DNA from: Callorhinus ursinus
Lineage: Eukaryota; Chordata; Mammalia; Carnivora; Otariidae
Reading direction: 5' to 3'
Length of the DNA: 64,000 bases
NCBI RefSeq assembly: GCF_003265705.1
Contig: NW_020313057.1
Location: forward strand, 6,373,363-6,437,362
Shown: piece by piece, positions 11,452-22,705 of the stretch
Layout of the letters: each line of letters starts with the position of its first letter
Numbering within the stretch: the stretch's first letter is position 1
Notes under the pieces: model-generated
The model's input: the letters and a program-made list of their open reading frames with translations, nothing else
Database searches by the model: none
What the model was told of the DNA's origin: nothing
Program-made: the position numbers and the translations under genes

Positions 11452-11823
11452 CTTTTCATTTCGCTACTTTGAGTACCCTCAAGGTCCTCCGTGAGATACT
11501 CCTTTTAGAATTCAGAGCTGAAGAAATTTTTTTCTTGTAAAGACACAGCTTTCTTTCTTCTAAATAGAGAGATTTATATAATACACTTTACTTCTTATTA
11601 TACCTGATAGAAGGAAACTTACAGTAAATTCAAGGTCCAATCACAGAAGCTGTCTGAGCTCTTGTGGCAAGTATATTTAAGCCCTTATTTTTTTATTTAA
11701 TTTTAATATCTCTCATAAATATGTTTGTTATATATTTTACTGTGAGTTTCTTCAAATTCTTGAGGGAATCGCTTCTTGGTTTTGCTCTCTGGTTTTCTCA
11801 GCTATCCAAGAGTGAAAATGGGC
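11452..11823. other. Unique AT-rich DNA
   Basis: Nothing is recognised. Confidence 0.4.
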
Positions 11824-11866
11824 TAAATAATAATAATAATAATTACTACTATGACTACTACTAATG
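11824..11866. repeat. (TAA)n / (TAC)n microsatellite
   Basis: Six or so TAA units pass into imperfect TAC units. The tract directly abuts the MIR on its right, as is common at MIR ends. Confidence 0.85.
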
Positions 11867-11990
11867 ATATTTCTTGCTGTTTCTGGAATGCTGTATGTAC
11901 CAGGCACTGTGCTAGGGGATTCATGCATGCAACCCAAGTCAGTTGCCCTTCCTCCTTTACAAAGGGGGCTAAATTTGGATTCAGCACCCC
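11867..11990 (-). repeat. MIR SINE fragment
   Basis: 'TGTACCAGGCACTGTGCTAG' followed by 'GGATTCATGCATGCAACCC' and CTTTACAAAGGGG is the reverse complement of a MIR 3' half. Confidence 0.6.
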
Positions 11991-12327
11991 ATAGTTGATA
12001 GCCTGCTCTGTTCCTGATCAGGAAATCCCTCTCAGGGATTTCTGTTCATTCTGAGCAGGAATGCCAGCCCTCTATAAGATGCTATAGCCAGCATCAATAA
12101 CAACATGCGGCTTTGTCTCACATGCGAAACTCAACTTTCCTTCAACCTTGTTATTGGAAGTCCTCTCAAAAGAAGCTTCATCAACAAACTAGCTCTTCCC
12201 AAAGAATCAAGGGGGCTGAGGATGATTACACTACACATTTAATTGCACAGTAGACCTTTGTGATCTCAAAAGTTCTGTTTTGCTCCTCTAATAAGGGAAG
12301 GGTTTGCCCACTGGTTATTTCCCTGAT
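11991..12327. other. Unique DNA with two adjacent inverted repeats
   Basis: A 14-bp perfect palindrome TTCCTGATCAGGAA is at 12011-12024. A 9-bp inverted repeat GAAATCCCT / AGGGATTTC with a 3-bp spacer follows at 12022-12042. No other structure is seen. Confidence 0.6.
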
Positions 12328-12543
12328 TAGGGATCAGCAAAGCTCTTCTGTGCAGGATGGGAGAGTAACTATTTTATATCTTGTGGGCCATATGGTCTCT
12401 GTCACAACTCCTCAACTCTGCCCTGATCCTACATGCTGCAGACAGTAGGTAAACAAATGAGCCCTTGCTGTATTCAGTACAATTTGATTTGCAAACAGGT
12501 GGCAGGCTGAATTTGGCCTCTGGGTCATCAATTGTCAATCTTG
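12328..12543 (+). mobile_element. hAT-like DNA transposon remnant (same family as 59674-59878)
   Basis: The left end resembles CAGGGGTCAGCAAA. The interior reads TATTTTATATCTTGTGGGCC, ATGGTCTCTGTCACAACTCC and TTTGGCCTCTGGGTC, and the right end is a degenerate copy of the inverted terminus. The interior phrases for 'AGGCTTTGTGGGCC' and 'CAACTCAAGGCTGC' recur in the copy at 59.7 kb. I do not name the family. Confidence 0.7.
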
Positions 12544-13044
12544 CCCTTAGAGTATTGCTTTTAACATTTTGTGGGTTCTTTCTCCTTTCTCTGTTAAGCT
12601 CTTTGTCAATCCTGTTCCCCATCCCTGGCATCACCAACAATGCCAAGTGACCTTTCCTTCCTATGTAGAGTGATTCTCTCCTTTTCTCCAGAACCTTGAC
12701 ATCAGATGGTACCTAAGCCCCTGGGGACTCAACTTCTACCCTAAACTGTTATGAAGATGTTTTTGCAAGCAAAGACAATTCTATTGAAAGGGATTCTGGC
12801 GCTAAATGATTAGATTCGATTACAGCGTTCTCTGCCTCATTCAATCCTATCATCTCAACAATCCTGTAAATCAGTTGTCAAAAACACTAATGCCTTCCGG
12901 ATCAGGCAGTGACCAGGTAGGTGAGACGACAGGGAGTGAGGAAATAAGAGCTGAGTTGGAAAGGCATGCTATACTTGAAGAATTCACATCAATCTTTAGA
13001 AACGGTGGTGTTCATGGACAAAACATACCTATGGCCTAAGGTGA
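12544..13044. other. Unique DNA
   Basis: Nothing is recognised. Short chance open frames only. Confidence 0.4.
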
Positions 13045-13165
13045 GCCCAACGACTACCAGTGTGCAAGCTGTTCTGTAAGGTTTTTAGGTATTATTTCTA
13101 CACGTTTGAAAGTAAGACTCAAAGTCCAGGTGCTTTTTCCACAGCTAGTAAGCGGCAGAGCACTT
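13045..13165 (-). repeat. MIR SINE fragment
   Basis: 'GTAAGACTCAAAGTCCAGG' followed by 'TTTCCACAGCTAGTAAGCGG' and CAGAGC is the reverse complement of the MIR middle (the GCTCTGCCACTTACTAGCTG to TGGG block). Confidence 0.65.
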
Positions 13166-13169
13166 GAGA

Positions 13170-13900
13170 AAATATTAATTGAAATCCTGCTTACTATATG
13201 CCAAGCCCTATGATTGGCCTTGGAAATACCATGACAGACTAGGGGCAGTTCCTGTCCTCAGGGGACTTGCAGTTTGATGGGGTGGGAGGCCATTACAGTG
13301 AACCCTGAGAAGCTCCCAATGGGGACTGGTTAGGGTCCTTTGCACTTACATGACAGAGCCATCGAGCCCCATCCTATGTGGGAGTGGCTTTCTGGATGAT
13401 GTGATAGCTCACTTGATATGCAAAGACACATGGGATTTCATGAGGCAAATTTTATACTGAGTCAGAAGGCCAAGGGTCCAGAGAGTGCAAAGGCCCTGAA
13501 CTAAAAAGGAACATGCTCCTTCCAAAGAAAAACATGGAACATTGAGCCACAGTGGTAGGGTTGCAGAAGGGACTGGCTAGAAAGAAAGACCCAGATCATC
13601 CTGCATCTTGAAATGGACTTATTCCTAAGGACACTGGGGGCCATAAAATGGTTTTAAGTATCAAATGTACATTTTGAAAAGTTCCTTCAAGCTGGATTAT
13701 AGAAAATGGGTTGGAAAGATGCAAGCCTAGAAACCGGAGTTGGGCTATGATAATCCAAATAGGACGTGGTGGTGGGCTAAATGAAGGTGTGAGGCTTGAG
13801 AGAGCTGGTCAGAGCCTGAAGTATTAAGGCTTTGCATTGATGAGTTCCAGATTGTTTTGCTTTGTAGAAGGCGTCAGGGAAAGGAAATAGTCAAGAGTCA
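13170..13900 (+). repeat. Ancient interspersed repeat, about 0.7 kb (family uncertain)
   Basis: The text keeps the order of a common old mammalian repeat: TACTATATGCCAAGCCCTATG; CAGTTCCTGTCCTCAGGGGAC; AGAGTGCAAAGGCCCTGA; GGGGGCCATAAAATGG; TACATTTTGAAAAG; and a GAATGGGTTGGAAAG-like block. I recall this order from L1M/L2-type 3' regions but cannot fix the family. There are no intact frames. Confidence 0.6.
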
Positions 13901-14214
13901 TGTCTGGGATCCTCTCTGAGCCTTGTGCTGCCTGATTCTAGCACAGGAAGTTAGTGCCAATTAGAAAAGAATGGGAGGTGTGTACGGAATTGGAATATTA
14001 ATGTAAATTAGATGTGTGCCCTTTTTGGCAATGCTACTGCACTTTGGCTTACAGTTACTTAGTCCTGAGAAAGTGTTGTCCTTTGGTTCTCTCTCTGATT
14101 TCCCTTCTTGTACTTTCTTTTCTCTTCTGGACCTACTCTTCCTCTTCCCAAAGTCCAGAACACTTTTGAGTTTCTGGTATTTTCATGTTTCCCAAGAGGA
14201 TGTTTGGGGGCTGC
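13901..14214. other. Unique DNA
   Basis: Nothing is recognised. Pyrimidine-rich from about 14080 to 14160. Confidence 0.4.
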
Positions 14215-14455
14215 TGTAGTTAGCGGCTAAAGCCAAGAATGTACAGTTAGAAGACCCAAGTTCAAAACCCAGCTTAGCCACTGCATAGCTGTGTAAATTT
14301 TTTGGCAAGTTCCCTAACCTCTTGTGCCTCACCTTAAAATGGGCTTGACAACAGTCTGTCCCTCCTAGTGCTGTTGAGAGTATCCCATGAGTTCCCACCT
14401 ATAAGACTGCCCAGCACAGAGCGAGTGATCGATAAATATTAGCTATTATTTTGGC
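14215..14455 (+). repeat. MIR SINE, near full length
   Basis: In order: 'TTAGCGGCTAAAGCCAAG', 'CATAGCTGTGTAAATTTTTT', 'CCTAACCTCTTGTGCCTCAC', 'CTTAAAATGGGCTTGACAAC', 'GCCCAGCACAGAGCGAGTG' and 'GATAAATATTAGCTATTAT'. This is the complete MIR layout. Confidence 0.8.
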
Positions 14456-14779
14456 ATTCTGTGTAAGCTGACCTTTTGCATCCCCATGTTGTAAACCCAT
14501 ACTCCCAAAGTTATTATTCCAAACTATCACCACCAAAACTCATTCTTTTTGGAGATATAGCTGCCGGACATCTGAGAAACTATCTGATGGATATGAATTG
14601 ATATTGGCCAATCTAGGATTTTTCCAATTTAAAAGAGAATGTTAGAGAGGAGGAAGGAATATTATTGGTCCTGTTCTCCCGGAGGGCACTAGATACATAG
14701 CCTCATTCTGCCTGAAAGGAGCTTGGCTGCATCATGACACTATCAGCATAGCACAATTTCTCATGTTAGGATCACTATG
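14456..14779. other. Unique DNA
   Basis: Nothing is recognised. Confidence 0.4.
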
Positions 14780-14990
14780 CAATCCCATTTATTCACTCAA
14801 TAAATGTTTATCAAGCCTTTCTATAGAACCTGACACCTGGAAGCAACCTTCATGTAACCCCTTTATTTTATAAACCAAGATGAGCCCGGAAAGATAGAGA
14901 GACTTACTGCAGACCAACATCTATTTAATGGTAGGGTCGTTTCTAAGACAGGAGGCCATGGAATCCTCCCATTTCTTCTGAGCAATAGGT
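14780..14990 (-). repeat. Weak old repeat (MIR or L2 related)
   Basis: 'TTATTCACTCAATAAATG' at about 14790 and 'CCCGGAAAGATAGAGAGACT' at about 14886 resemble old MIR/L2 ends in reverse order. Similarity is low and the boundaries are guesses. Confidence 0.35.
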
Positions 14991-15074
14991 TCTGAATTTG
15001 CTTTGTAGAAGAACTTTAAGATAACAGAAAAACATTTTTTTTGAATCTATATAGTACCTTTTACTTCCCCAAAT

Positions 15075-15705
15075 ATAGCTGATGCTTATTTGTGGTAGTT
15101 GTGTTCTATAAAATTCACTACCAATACTAAATTAGTAAATACAGAGCCATTGCTCCTAGGGGAAATATAAGGTTAGGTTTTTCTGAGATTCTGGGCATAA
15201 CACTGTCATCAACTAACCAATATATAGCTTTTGTTTATGTGTTTAAAGTTTAAAGACACTTCATTTAATATATACTGTTCATTTGTTAGCTTGGAGCTCA
15301 TGGCCAACAGCACCATAGCTTATGTCTGAGCAAAGTTGATTGAACACAATGTACTTTCTCTGTAAGGCGTAACACAACCTTCTTGCCCTAGAACCCTAGC
15401 TGGCACTGCAGCCCTGTGCTTGGGGGGCATGATAAACAGTGAAATCACCAACAAAAAGCACAAAAATGTGAAAAATGTTGCACAAAATAAACCATGTTTA
15501 CAGCATGGCAGCTAAAGCAAGTAGGACTTGGACCTCAGCTGGGAACACGCACATTTGGTGGTTTTTTTTTACTGCTTTATACATGCCCACAAATGATTGC
15601 AAAGTGCTGCGGGTATTGATTTTGGGGTTTCAAATAAATCTTAGTGGGTAGGCCACTTGATAGATTTGGAATCAATGAATAACAAGGATGGACTGTATGG
15701 ACTAT
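15075..15705 (+). repeat. DNA-transposon-like old repeat, about 630 bp (family not named)
   Basis: Several phrases follow one remembered mammalian repeat in order: 'TCCTAGGGGAAATATAAGG', 'GTTTAAAGACACTTCATTT', 'GCCAACAGCACCATAGCTTA', 'AAGCACAAAAATGTG', 'GATTTTGGGGTTTCAAATAA' and 'CAAGGATGGACTGTATGG'. The right edge looks like the degenerate terminus of a non-autonomous DNA element. There is no coding potential. Family and orientation are uncertain. Confidence 0.55.
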
Positions 15706-17885
15706 AGTTTGATATATATCTTCCTAATAATTGCATGAATTTTTTTTTCACTCTACTTTTATAAATTTCAACAGAGAACAGTGAATTAAGTCACACAGTC
15801 ACATAACAGGGACTAGGACCTTGTCAGCCCCATTTATTAATGGGAAGATGGCTCCTAAGCTGGGAGCCAGGAGCCAGGAGCCAGGCTGCACAAATTGAAC
15901 ATTGTTTAGTTGAGCCTGTAAGTACCGTCAAGCTCTTCGGAGCTTCCCCATCCAGCACTTCTCCACACGTGATCACCACCCACCATTCTACAGGAAAGAC
16001 TCTGGCTGGCTGCATAAGCATTTTGGTTCACTCCTATGTCTGCTTCCTAGAGGTTGGATTTTTCATTTCCGAACTCACCTTTGTCTGAACCCTGGCCAAT
16101 ATTTGCAGAGAGAAAAATCCCAAATTCACTATCCAACTTTTCCAATCAGTGGCTTCTAAACCCAGGTGGCCTCCTTTCTCTTAATAGTGCAATAGCCACT
16201 GGCCAGGGCACTAACATGAAGATAAGGCTGGACTCCTATGTCTCCCTGGCAACAGGCCTGGCCCTCTGCTCATTTTTATTCTTGAATAAGTATCTCAATC
16301 AGTTCTCCCTTGTGGAGCTCCTTGTGGCAGCCTCTGTGAAGTTGTGGGGAATGTTAATCACTCACAATCAGTTCTGGAGACAGTGGAATTTTGTAACTTT
16401 TGTTTTGTTTAAATGGAGCCATTTGCCATAAGATAAATCTGCCTTTACAATCAGAAAAACAACTTCTGTGGAGACTGCCTTATGAAATTTGCTGCTGATG
16501 GAGAGACATATTTCACACTGGCTTCATGGTGGAGGCCTGTGCCCCAGGGATGGGGAAAATTGCTTATTTGGAGGGAAATGGATGGGACATGGTCATTCTT
16601 CTGCTGCTCCAGTAGAGTACAAATGCTAGCAGACATCTAACAGGTGTTAAATCCAAGGGCATAATAAGAACTATTAAAATTACTAAAGGAAAATTGTGGG
16701 AGAAAGGAGACATCTGGTCAACCTATTCAACCCTAGAGATCAACTAGCCCAGATCTTCAAATCCACATTACTCTAAAAACACAAGCTCAGTCTCCCTTCT
16801 ACAGACATTACTCTGGGTACAGCCCATGGTCATGAATTCTATATTAGTTGGGGAGAGGGCCAAGGCATTTGTTTATTCCCTCATTCTGACTTAACTCTCT
16901 ATTACACATTTGCTAGCACAAATAATGACATTTAAAAATTATACACATTGAGTGCAATAAAAAAAATGCAGCCCTCATTTCCAAAAGAGCTGATCACCTA
17001 TGCAGGAAGGAGCAATAAATCTAAGGGACATCAGCAAGATGAATAAGCATTTTGGGCAGGTTATAGTACTCCAAAGCATCATTTCTGTTTTGCACTGTGA
17101 TTATCTCGCCATAATCATACCCTTGTGTTATATTATTGCTCATAATAAAAGTCCACATATTGGAGAGGAAAAGTGTTTTTTTCTAAAAGCATTTTCAGGG
17201 AGGATTAAAAATTATTTGAAACCAGAGCAATAGCAAACCTAACAAGAGACCAACTTATATACTTCTGCACTCAACAGTTTGAAAGCAGGCTAATAGTAAT
17301 TAAGGGGGAAAAGTGAGGAATCTGCTACATTCTGCCATCTCCATAATTAAACAATAAAACTACTATATCATTTCGTAGAGACATTGTAAATACTAAATTA
17401 AGAAGCTCCGATGAAATGTCAGAAGCGTTTTCTTATGAGTTTATATCAGCCATGTGACTATCATATTGATTCTGCATGCCAATGAGAGAACATTCCACGG
17501 TTTATTTTTCTCCCAATTGCCTTCCAGAAAGTAATAAAATTAAATCCAATATGATATTAAATGTAAATATGCATGGATATTATATGTAAATACCCATTTT
17601 AAACTCTCTTTGCTTTTTGATATTTTCTGAGCATAATGTTGTCAAGCAGTAGTAATATTCCTCTCCCTCACATGGCCCACCCTCATTTCCAGGACCAAGA
17701 AAGAGAACGCCCTTTGTAATTCCACTTGACATTTGTTTCATGACTTCTGGAAAAAAAATCTGCTTTTAAAAGTTACAGAGCTAAGAATTTAAGAGTTTAC
17801 AAGCTAAGAAAGTTTGATTTCCAACAGTGATGTCTTGAATGAGTGTTTGCTGTAAGCCTCATTAAACACTCCCTTAACTTTTTTT
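15706..17885. other. 2.2 kb unique AT-rich DNA
   Basis: No repeat or exon is recognised. A GGAGCCA unit is repeated three times at 15863-15883. A 125-codon plus-strand frame (16054-16431) matches no family I know. Homeodomain-type AT words are frequent from 16900 to 17600. Confidence 0.45.
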
Positions 17886-17888
17886 ATA

Positions 17889-18084
17889 CTAATTTTTTTA
17901 GATTGATTTATTTACTTCAGAGAGAGAGGTGGGGGAGGGGTAGGGGGAGAGGGAGAGAGAATCTCAAACAGACTCCATGTTGAGCACAGAGCCAGATGAG
18001 GGGCTCAATCTCCCCACCCTGAGATCACGACCTGAGCTAAAACCAAGAGCTGGATGCTTAACCAACTGTGCCACCAGACGCCCC
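17889..18084 (-). mobile_element. Carnivore SINE, older copy
   Basis: A T-rich tail, GATTGATTTATTTACTTCAG, a purine-rich body, CCCTGAGATCACGACC, and a diverged head TGTGCCACCAGACGCCCC make up the copy. Many substitutions and no clear target duplication indicate age. Confidence 0.9.
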
Positions 18085-18896
18085 TATGTTAGTTGTATTT
18101 TCCTCTAAATCTGTCACTTCATGTTAACTGGATAGTTAAAATAATTTCACTCATCCGACTGTTGATTGAGATGTCCAGCTAGGACTCTATCCTTGCAACT
18201 CAAACATCAACAAGACTTTTCTATTTATGGAAAACAAGGATTTTTATCAGGATAAAGTGACCAGTCACCTTTGCTAAGGCACGAGGACCCAACACGAGAC
18301 TCTGGCTCTGAAAGTACATGTAAATTGGTCAGATGTGGTAGCCCGAAATGAGAATAACAAAGGGTATCACAGGGTTAGCAGAAGGGCCTCCAGTGCAAAT
18401 CAATTACTTTTAAATTGAGGTCTGGAGGAACTAAGAGGTTTGATGGCTCAACCTCCTTCTCTCATCCTAGTAAGTATCTTCTGTTGCAGTACTTACATGT
18501 TTTCCCTCTAGGCAGGGAAGGGAAGTTACTTGCTTCTATCAGAGATATGTCTCGTATTCAGAATGATTTATTTGCCCTTTCCTCTCTGGCTTGTATGTCC
18601 TTACATCTGGCAGAATTCTTGGCACATAAAATTCTTGATAATTGGTGATAGGATGCTTAAGGTCACGTGGCTAATTAGCCACAGATCTGAGATTAAAACT
18701 CAGATTTATTTATGTGTGTGTGTGTTTTCCCCTATTACTTTGTGCTTCATCCTCTTCACACAATCTACAGAAAAGCTCACCATTTCATTATTTCCTGGAT
18801 AAAACAACCGAGAAGTAAAAGATGAGATGTATGACTGGGTTTGATTTACCCATAAAGCAAACAAGGTTTTGTGTTTTTTTTTTCCATTGGGAACTT
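18085..18896. other. Unique DNA
   Basis: Nothing is recognised apart from a short TG run (about 18713-18725) and a T run near 18873. Confidence 0.4.
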
Positions 18897-18911
18897 AAGA
18901 AAAAGGCTTTA

Positions 18912-19106
18912 GGGGCGCCTGGGTGGCTCAGTCGTTAAGCGTCTGCCTTCGGCTCAGGTAATGGTCCTGGGGACCTGGGATCGAGCCCTGCATCGGGCTC
19001 CCTGCTCCACGGGAAAGCCTGCTTCTCCCTTTCCCACTCCCCCCTGCTGTGTTCCCTCTCTCGCTGTGTCTCTCTCTGTCAAATAAATAAATAAAATCTT
19101 TAAAAA
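18912..19106 (+). mobile_element. Carnivore SINE (arctoid-type), young copy inside an L1 end
   Basis: The head is GGGGCGCCTGGGTGGCTCAG with a tRNA A box (TGGCTCAGTCG), and a B-box-like GGGATCGAGCCC is present. Then come the CT-rich block and the tail GTCAAATAAATAAATAAAAT. A perfect 15-bp target duplication AAGAAAAAGGCTTTA lies at 18897-18911 and 19107-19121. It sits at the A-rich 3' end of the L1 that follows. Confidence 0.96.
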
Positions 19107-19112
19107 AAGAAA

Positions 19113-19600
19113 AAGGCTTTATTTTTCAGAGAAGTTTTAGGTTCACAGCAAAACTTCGCAGAAGGTACGGATGTTTCCCAAATACCCCCTGTGCCCTGCC
19201 CTCTGCCACCCACCAGCCTCCTCCATCATCAACATTCCCCATCAGAGTGGGACATTTGTTACACTTGATGAACCTACACTGACACATCACTATTATCCAA
19301 AGACCACAGTTTACGTTAAGGGTCACTCTTAGAATGTTGGACACTCTATGGGTTTGGACAAATATGGACTGACCTTGATGGTATGACACAGAGTAGTTTC
19401 ACTGTTTCCCAGATTCTCCGTGCTCCACCTAACCATCCCTCCTCCCCATGGCCCCTGGCAGCCACTGCCTTTTTTTTTTTTTTAACTATCTCCATAGTTT
19501 TGTCTTTTCCAGAATGTCATAGAGTTGGAATCATATAGTACATATAACGGGGCCTTTTTGCTGTTGTCTCTTTTGTGGAAACACCACTAACTATACTTTG
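19113..19600 (-). repeat. L1M-type LINE 3' end
   Basis: Read on the minus strand, this ends CTGTGAACCTAAAACTTCTC followed by A-rich sequence, the usual form of an old L1 3' UTR. On the plus strand, 'GGGACATTTGTTACACTTGA', 'TTTACGTTAAGGGTCACTCT' and 'CCAGAATGTCATAGAGTTGG' follow the same 3' region. The 5' part is missing. Confidence 0.75.
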
Positions 19601-19944
19601 GATAAAAGCCACTGCCACATTTTTATGGGTGGGAACTAATATTGGAATGACTAGCCTTGAAGAGAAAATTTCACTTTTCCAACTGAGTGTTTCTGCTACA
19701 CAATACTGTAAGAAGTATATAGGGTGTTTCTTTTTCTCTTTTTCCTTGAATTAAGAACTGAAATAATAAGACTGTGGAGTCATGTTTAATGTTTAGATAA
19801 TGCTGTAAATGCATACAGAATCCCTGCTTCCTCCCTCTGCCCAGTTATGATGGGCTATGCTAAATTTGTGCCTGGTCTGCCTTCTGACAAATAGCTTGCC
19901 TTTACTAGGGAGTTGGCTGGTCATAAAAGAGAAATATAAAAGGA
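19601..19944. other. Unique DNA
   Basis: Nothing is recognised. Confidence 0.4.
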
Positions 19945-20082
19945 GATTATATATACATATAAAATATTATATATGCATATATATTGATATGCATGTGTAT
20001 ATAGATAGAGGGGGAAGGGGGAGAGAGCTATGGATATGTGTGTATGTGTATGTGTGTACTTGAGTGTTTGTATATAATTAAA
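19945..20082. repeat. Compound AT / TG low-complexity tract
   Basis: ATAT-rich sequence runs into a short GGGGGAAGGGGGAG purine tract and then imperfect TGTGTATG units. Likely length-variable. Confidence 0.85.
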
Positions 20083-21959
20083 GGGCCTCATGTGTCTCTG
20101 GCCTAATTGTTGTTTAATCTCTAACTTAACCAGAAATCAAATCAGACATGGACAGAGATGACACTGATTTCCAGGATCTGTTCAGGGAAAGGGCTTTGCC
20201 ACCATGTTGGATTTTTTAGGGGCAATAATTTAAAGTGATCTTAGTTGTGTTTTGTTATAAATATGGCTCATTGTAATGAGTGTCTTCATTTCAAGTTTTT
20301 GTGACGTTGGGGTTCTAGAAGGCATTACTAATACAATAATGGTGCCACTTTTTCAAGTGCCTTGCCAAGGTAAATGCATCGATTGGAGGGGGCATCCTTG
20401 CAGCTCAAAGAGGAAAAGTCAAGTGAGATGATGCAGATGCATGCCAGGTTTCCTTAAAGTAACTCATTAAAGGAAGTTAGGATGGAAAAAACTATGCTTG
20501 GGCCTCTATGTCTGACTACAGGATTAGCCCCTTGAAGGACTGTTTGCTATAGAGATTTTCTGCTGGTAACTCTGTGCAGCAGACGGGGTGCACAGGCTTC
20601 CAGCTGCCTTCTTTCAGCCATGCCTGCATGAGGCCAGCAGTGCCTTCCTCCCACACAAAGTAATTCAGGGCGTAGAGAGTGATACCTGATTTGGCCCCAC
20701 TACAGGATATTTCCCACTCTCTCCTGTCCAACTCACATCATAGTTGGATCATAGTAGAACAGAGAGGGCATCCAGAAGAACATCCTCCAATCTCATCACT
20801 CTTATCTCTACTTTCCCATTCCTGAGAGACAGAAAGTAATATAGCCTTAAGGCCCCTCTGATCATTTTGCTTCCACTGTCTTTATTTGGACCAATACTAA
20901 CTCGCAAAACTGTCTGTTGGCTCTATTGTCAACTGTCTCTTTGTTTTCTCAAGCCAGAATTCTCCAATTTACTCCCCCCAAACACCATAAACTGGTCTAA
21001 AAGTGAGACACTGAGCCAATTAACTTGTTTTCCTTATACTTATCAAAGTATGAGTTTCACTCTTTTTTATTGACTTTTCTGAATCCACTGTTGGCTTTTC
21101 TGGCATTGTATAGACAAAAACATTTATTGGCATGAAAGAACAGTTTCCTGTATATTAAATGGAGTTTCAATCAAGGAAAAACTCCTTTCTTCAAACTTCT
21201 AACTTCCATCTTGAAGAACATGCAAGTGGGTCTAAAGATAAATTTAAGATTTTCAAGTTGTCTCACATTACTGAAAACAACTTGGAGCAATAATCACTTT
21301 AAATGAACCGTCAAAAAATGTCAACTCCAAAAAAATATTACCAGGCCCTCACAGAATAAAGTCATATTCACACATGCTCTAAAATTTAGAATGAAAAATT
21401 TTCTTTGGCACCATTTTAAGGAAGCATTGAGGGAGACGGAATGTGAAGATGTATCTTGTGTAGGAAGAATATTTTTACATTTTTGAACCACGAATATCAT
21501 AAAGATACAGCTCTAATTAGTAATGCTGGGTGCTGTGGCACATTCAATCAGGCTCATAGCATATTCATTTTGATAGAACTTGTTTAACTGACGGAAGAAA
21601 AGCAAGGTTCATATTGTTGCAGCCTTTTAGTTTTGATCAAAATATCAAAGGTATTTCAGCATGAACTAGTTATCTTAATTGATATGATGCACAGCAAAAT
21701 ATATTGATCCACATGAATAGGTCTCAGATCAATTGTCCGTTTGAAAATAATATTTACATTTAGAAAGGACCCCAGAAACGCATTGAATCCAAAGGTTAAA
21801 ATTAATTTCTCCTTAACAACAGTGATTAGTTGGGTTCCTTTGTACCTTGAATAGGTTTCAATTAATCCAGAATCTCTGAGAAGCTTTGTACTGTTGTTCC
21901 TCAGAGCATATCAGAGAGGCAAGTAGGTGCAGGAGCTGGTGCGGCCCATTATTTTAGCA
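20083..21959. other. 1.9 kb unique AT-rich DNA
   Basis: No gene or repeat is recognised. The 21480-21760 part is rich in ATTA/TAAT words and reads like the unique stretches often found conserved in mammals. Conservation cannot be judged here. Confidence 0.4.
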
Positions 21960-22075
21960 CATTAGCAGATGGAGAGAACAGAGTCACAAGCCAGTTGGGT
22001 GATTTGGCCAACACCACAGTATCTACAGTGATTACTGCAATCCCAGAATAGAGTTCTCAACTCCTACCTCCCATC
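21960..22075 (-). repeat. MIR SINE fragment
   Basis: 'GTGATTTGGCCAACACCACA' and 'AATAGAGTTCTCAACTCCTA' follow the reverse-complement MIR block (GTGACTTGCCCAAGGTCACA to GAACCC). Confidence 0.55.
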
Positions 22076-22344
22076 TGTTCTTTAAAGTGACTTCGGAAGC
22101 CAATTATCTGTTCTTTGTTAAGAAGAATCTATTGATTCTCTTAGTAGGGATGAAGCTGGCCCCGGCCAAGGTTGCTTAGATTTCCCCACTCCTGTGCCTC
22201 TTGCTCTTGCCCCACCCAACCTTCTTACCCACCATGTTTGCCTCCAACCACAACACTCTCATCCACTAGTCAAGCCTTCTGCTTTGATGCTCCCAGAGAG
22301 GGGTATGTCTGCTCAGGTGGTAAAAGGAGATCCTTGATAAAGGA

Positions 22345-22470
22345 AAGATTTATTAACCATTTTCTCTGTTGCAAACACAGCTCTGGGTAGTTTGTACTCT
22401 TCTCTTATCCCAGCCTCATTAGTACTTATTAGAGTGGGACCATATTTCATCATGTACATGAGAGATGCCA
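22345..22470 (-). repeat. MIR SINE fragment
   Basis: 'GCAAACACAGCTCTGGGTAG', 'TCTTATCCCAGCCTCATTAG' and 'CATGTACATGAGAG' sit in the order of the reverse-complement MIR 3' half. Diverged. Confidence 0.45.
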
Positions 22471-22549
22471 GGCAAATAAATTGAAGATGGTGATCCTGGT
22501 GGTGGCAAGGCAGAACATTAACTGAATCCGAAAAAAAATAACTGGATTC

Positions 22550-22705
22550 TGGCTTTGACTGTTACCACTAAACCTGTGTGAACTTGGTTCATGCATTTTT
22601 TTTTCCCCCTCTCTGGACTTAATTCTTTCACCAGAAATACAGGCAGGACACAGTAGACCAGATGAACCCTCAGACTGTACTGACTCTAAAATTGTACGAG
22701 AATAT
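22550..22705 (+). repeat. MIR-type SINE, variant 3' end
   Basis: 'ACTAAACCTGTGTGAACTTG', 'CTCTCTGGACTTAATTCTTT' and 'GTACTGACTCTAAAATTGTA' match a MIR whose 3' end carries the 'CCAGCTCTAAAATTCTATG' form. Confidence 0.6.
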
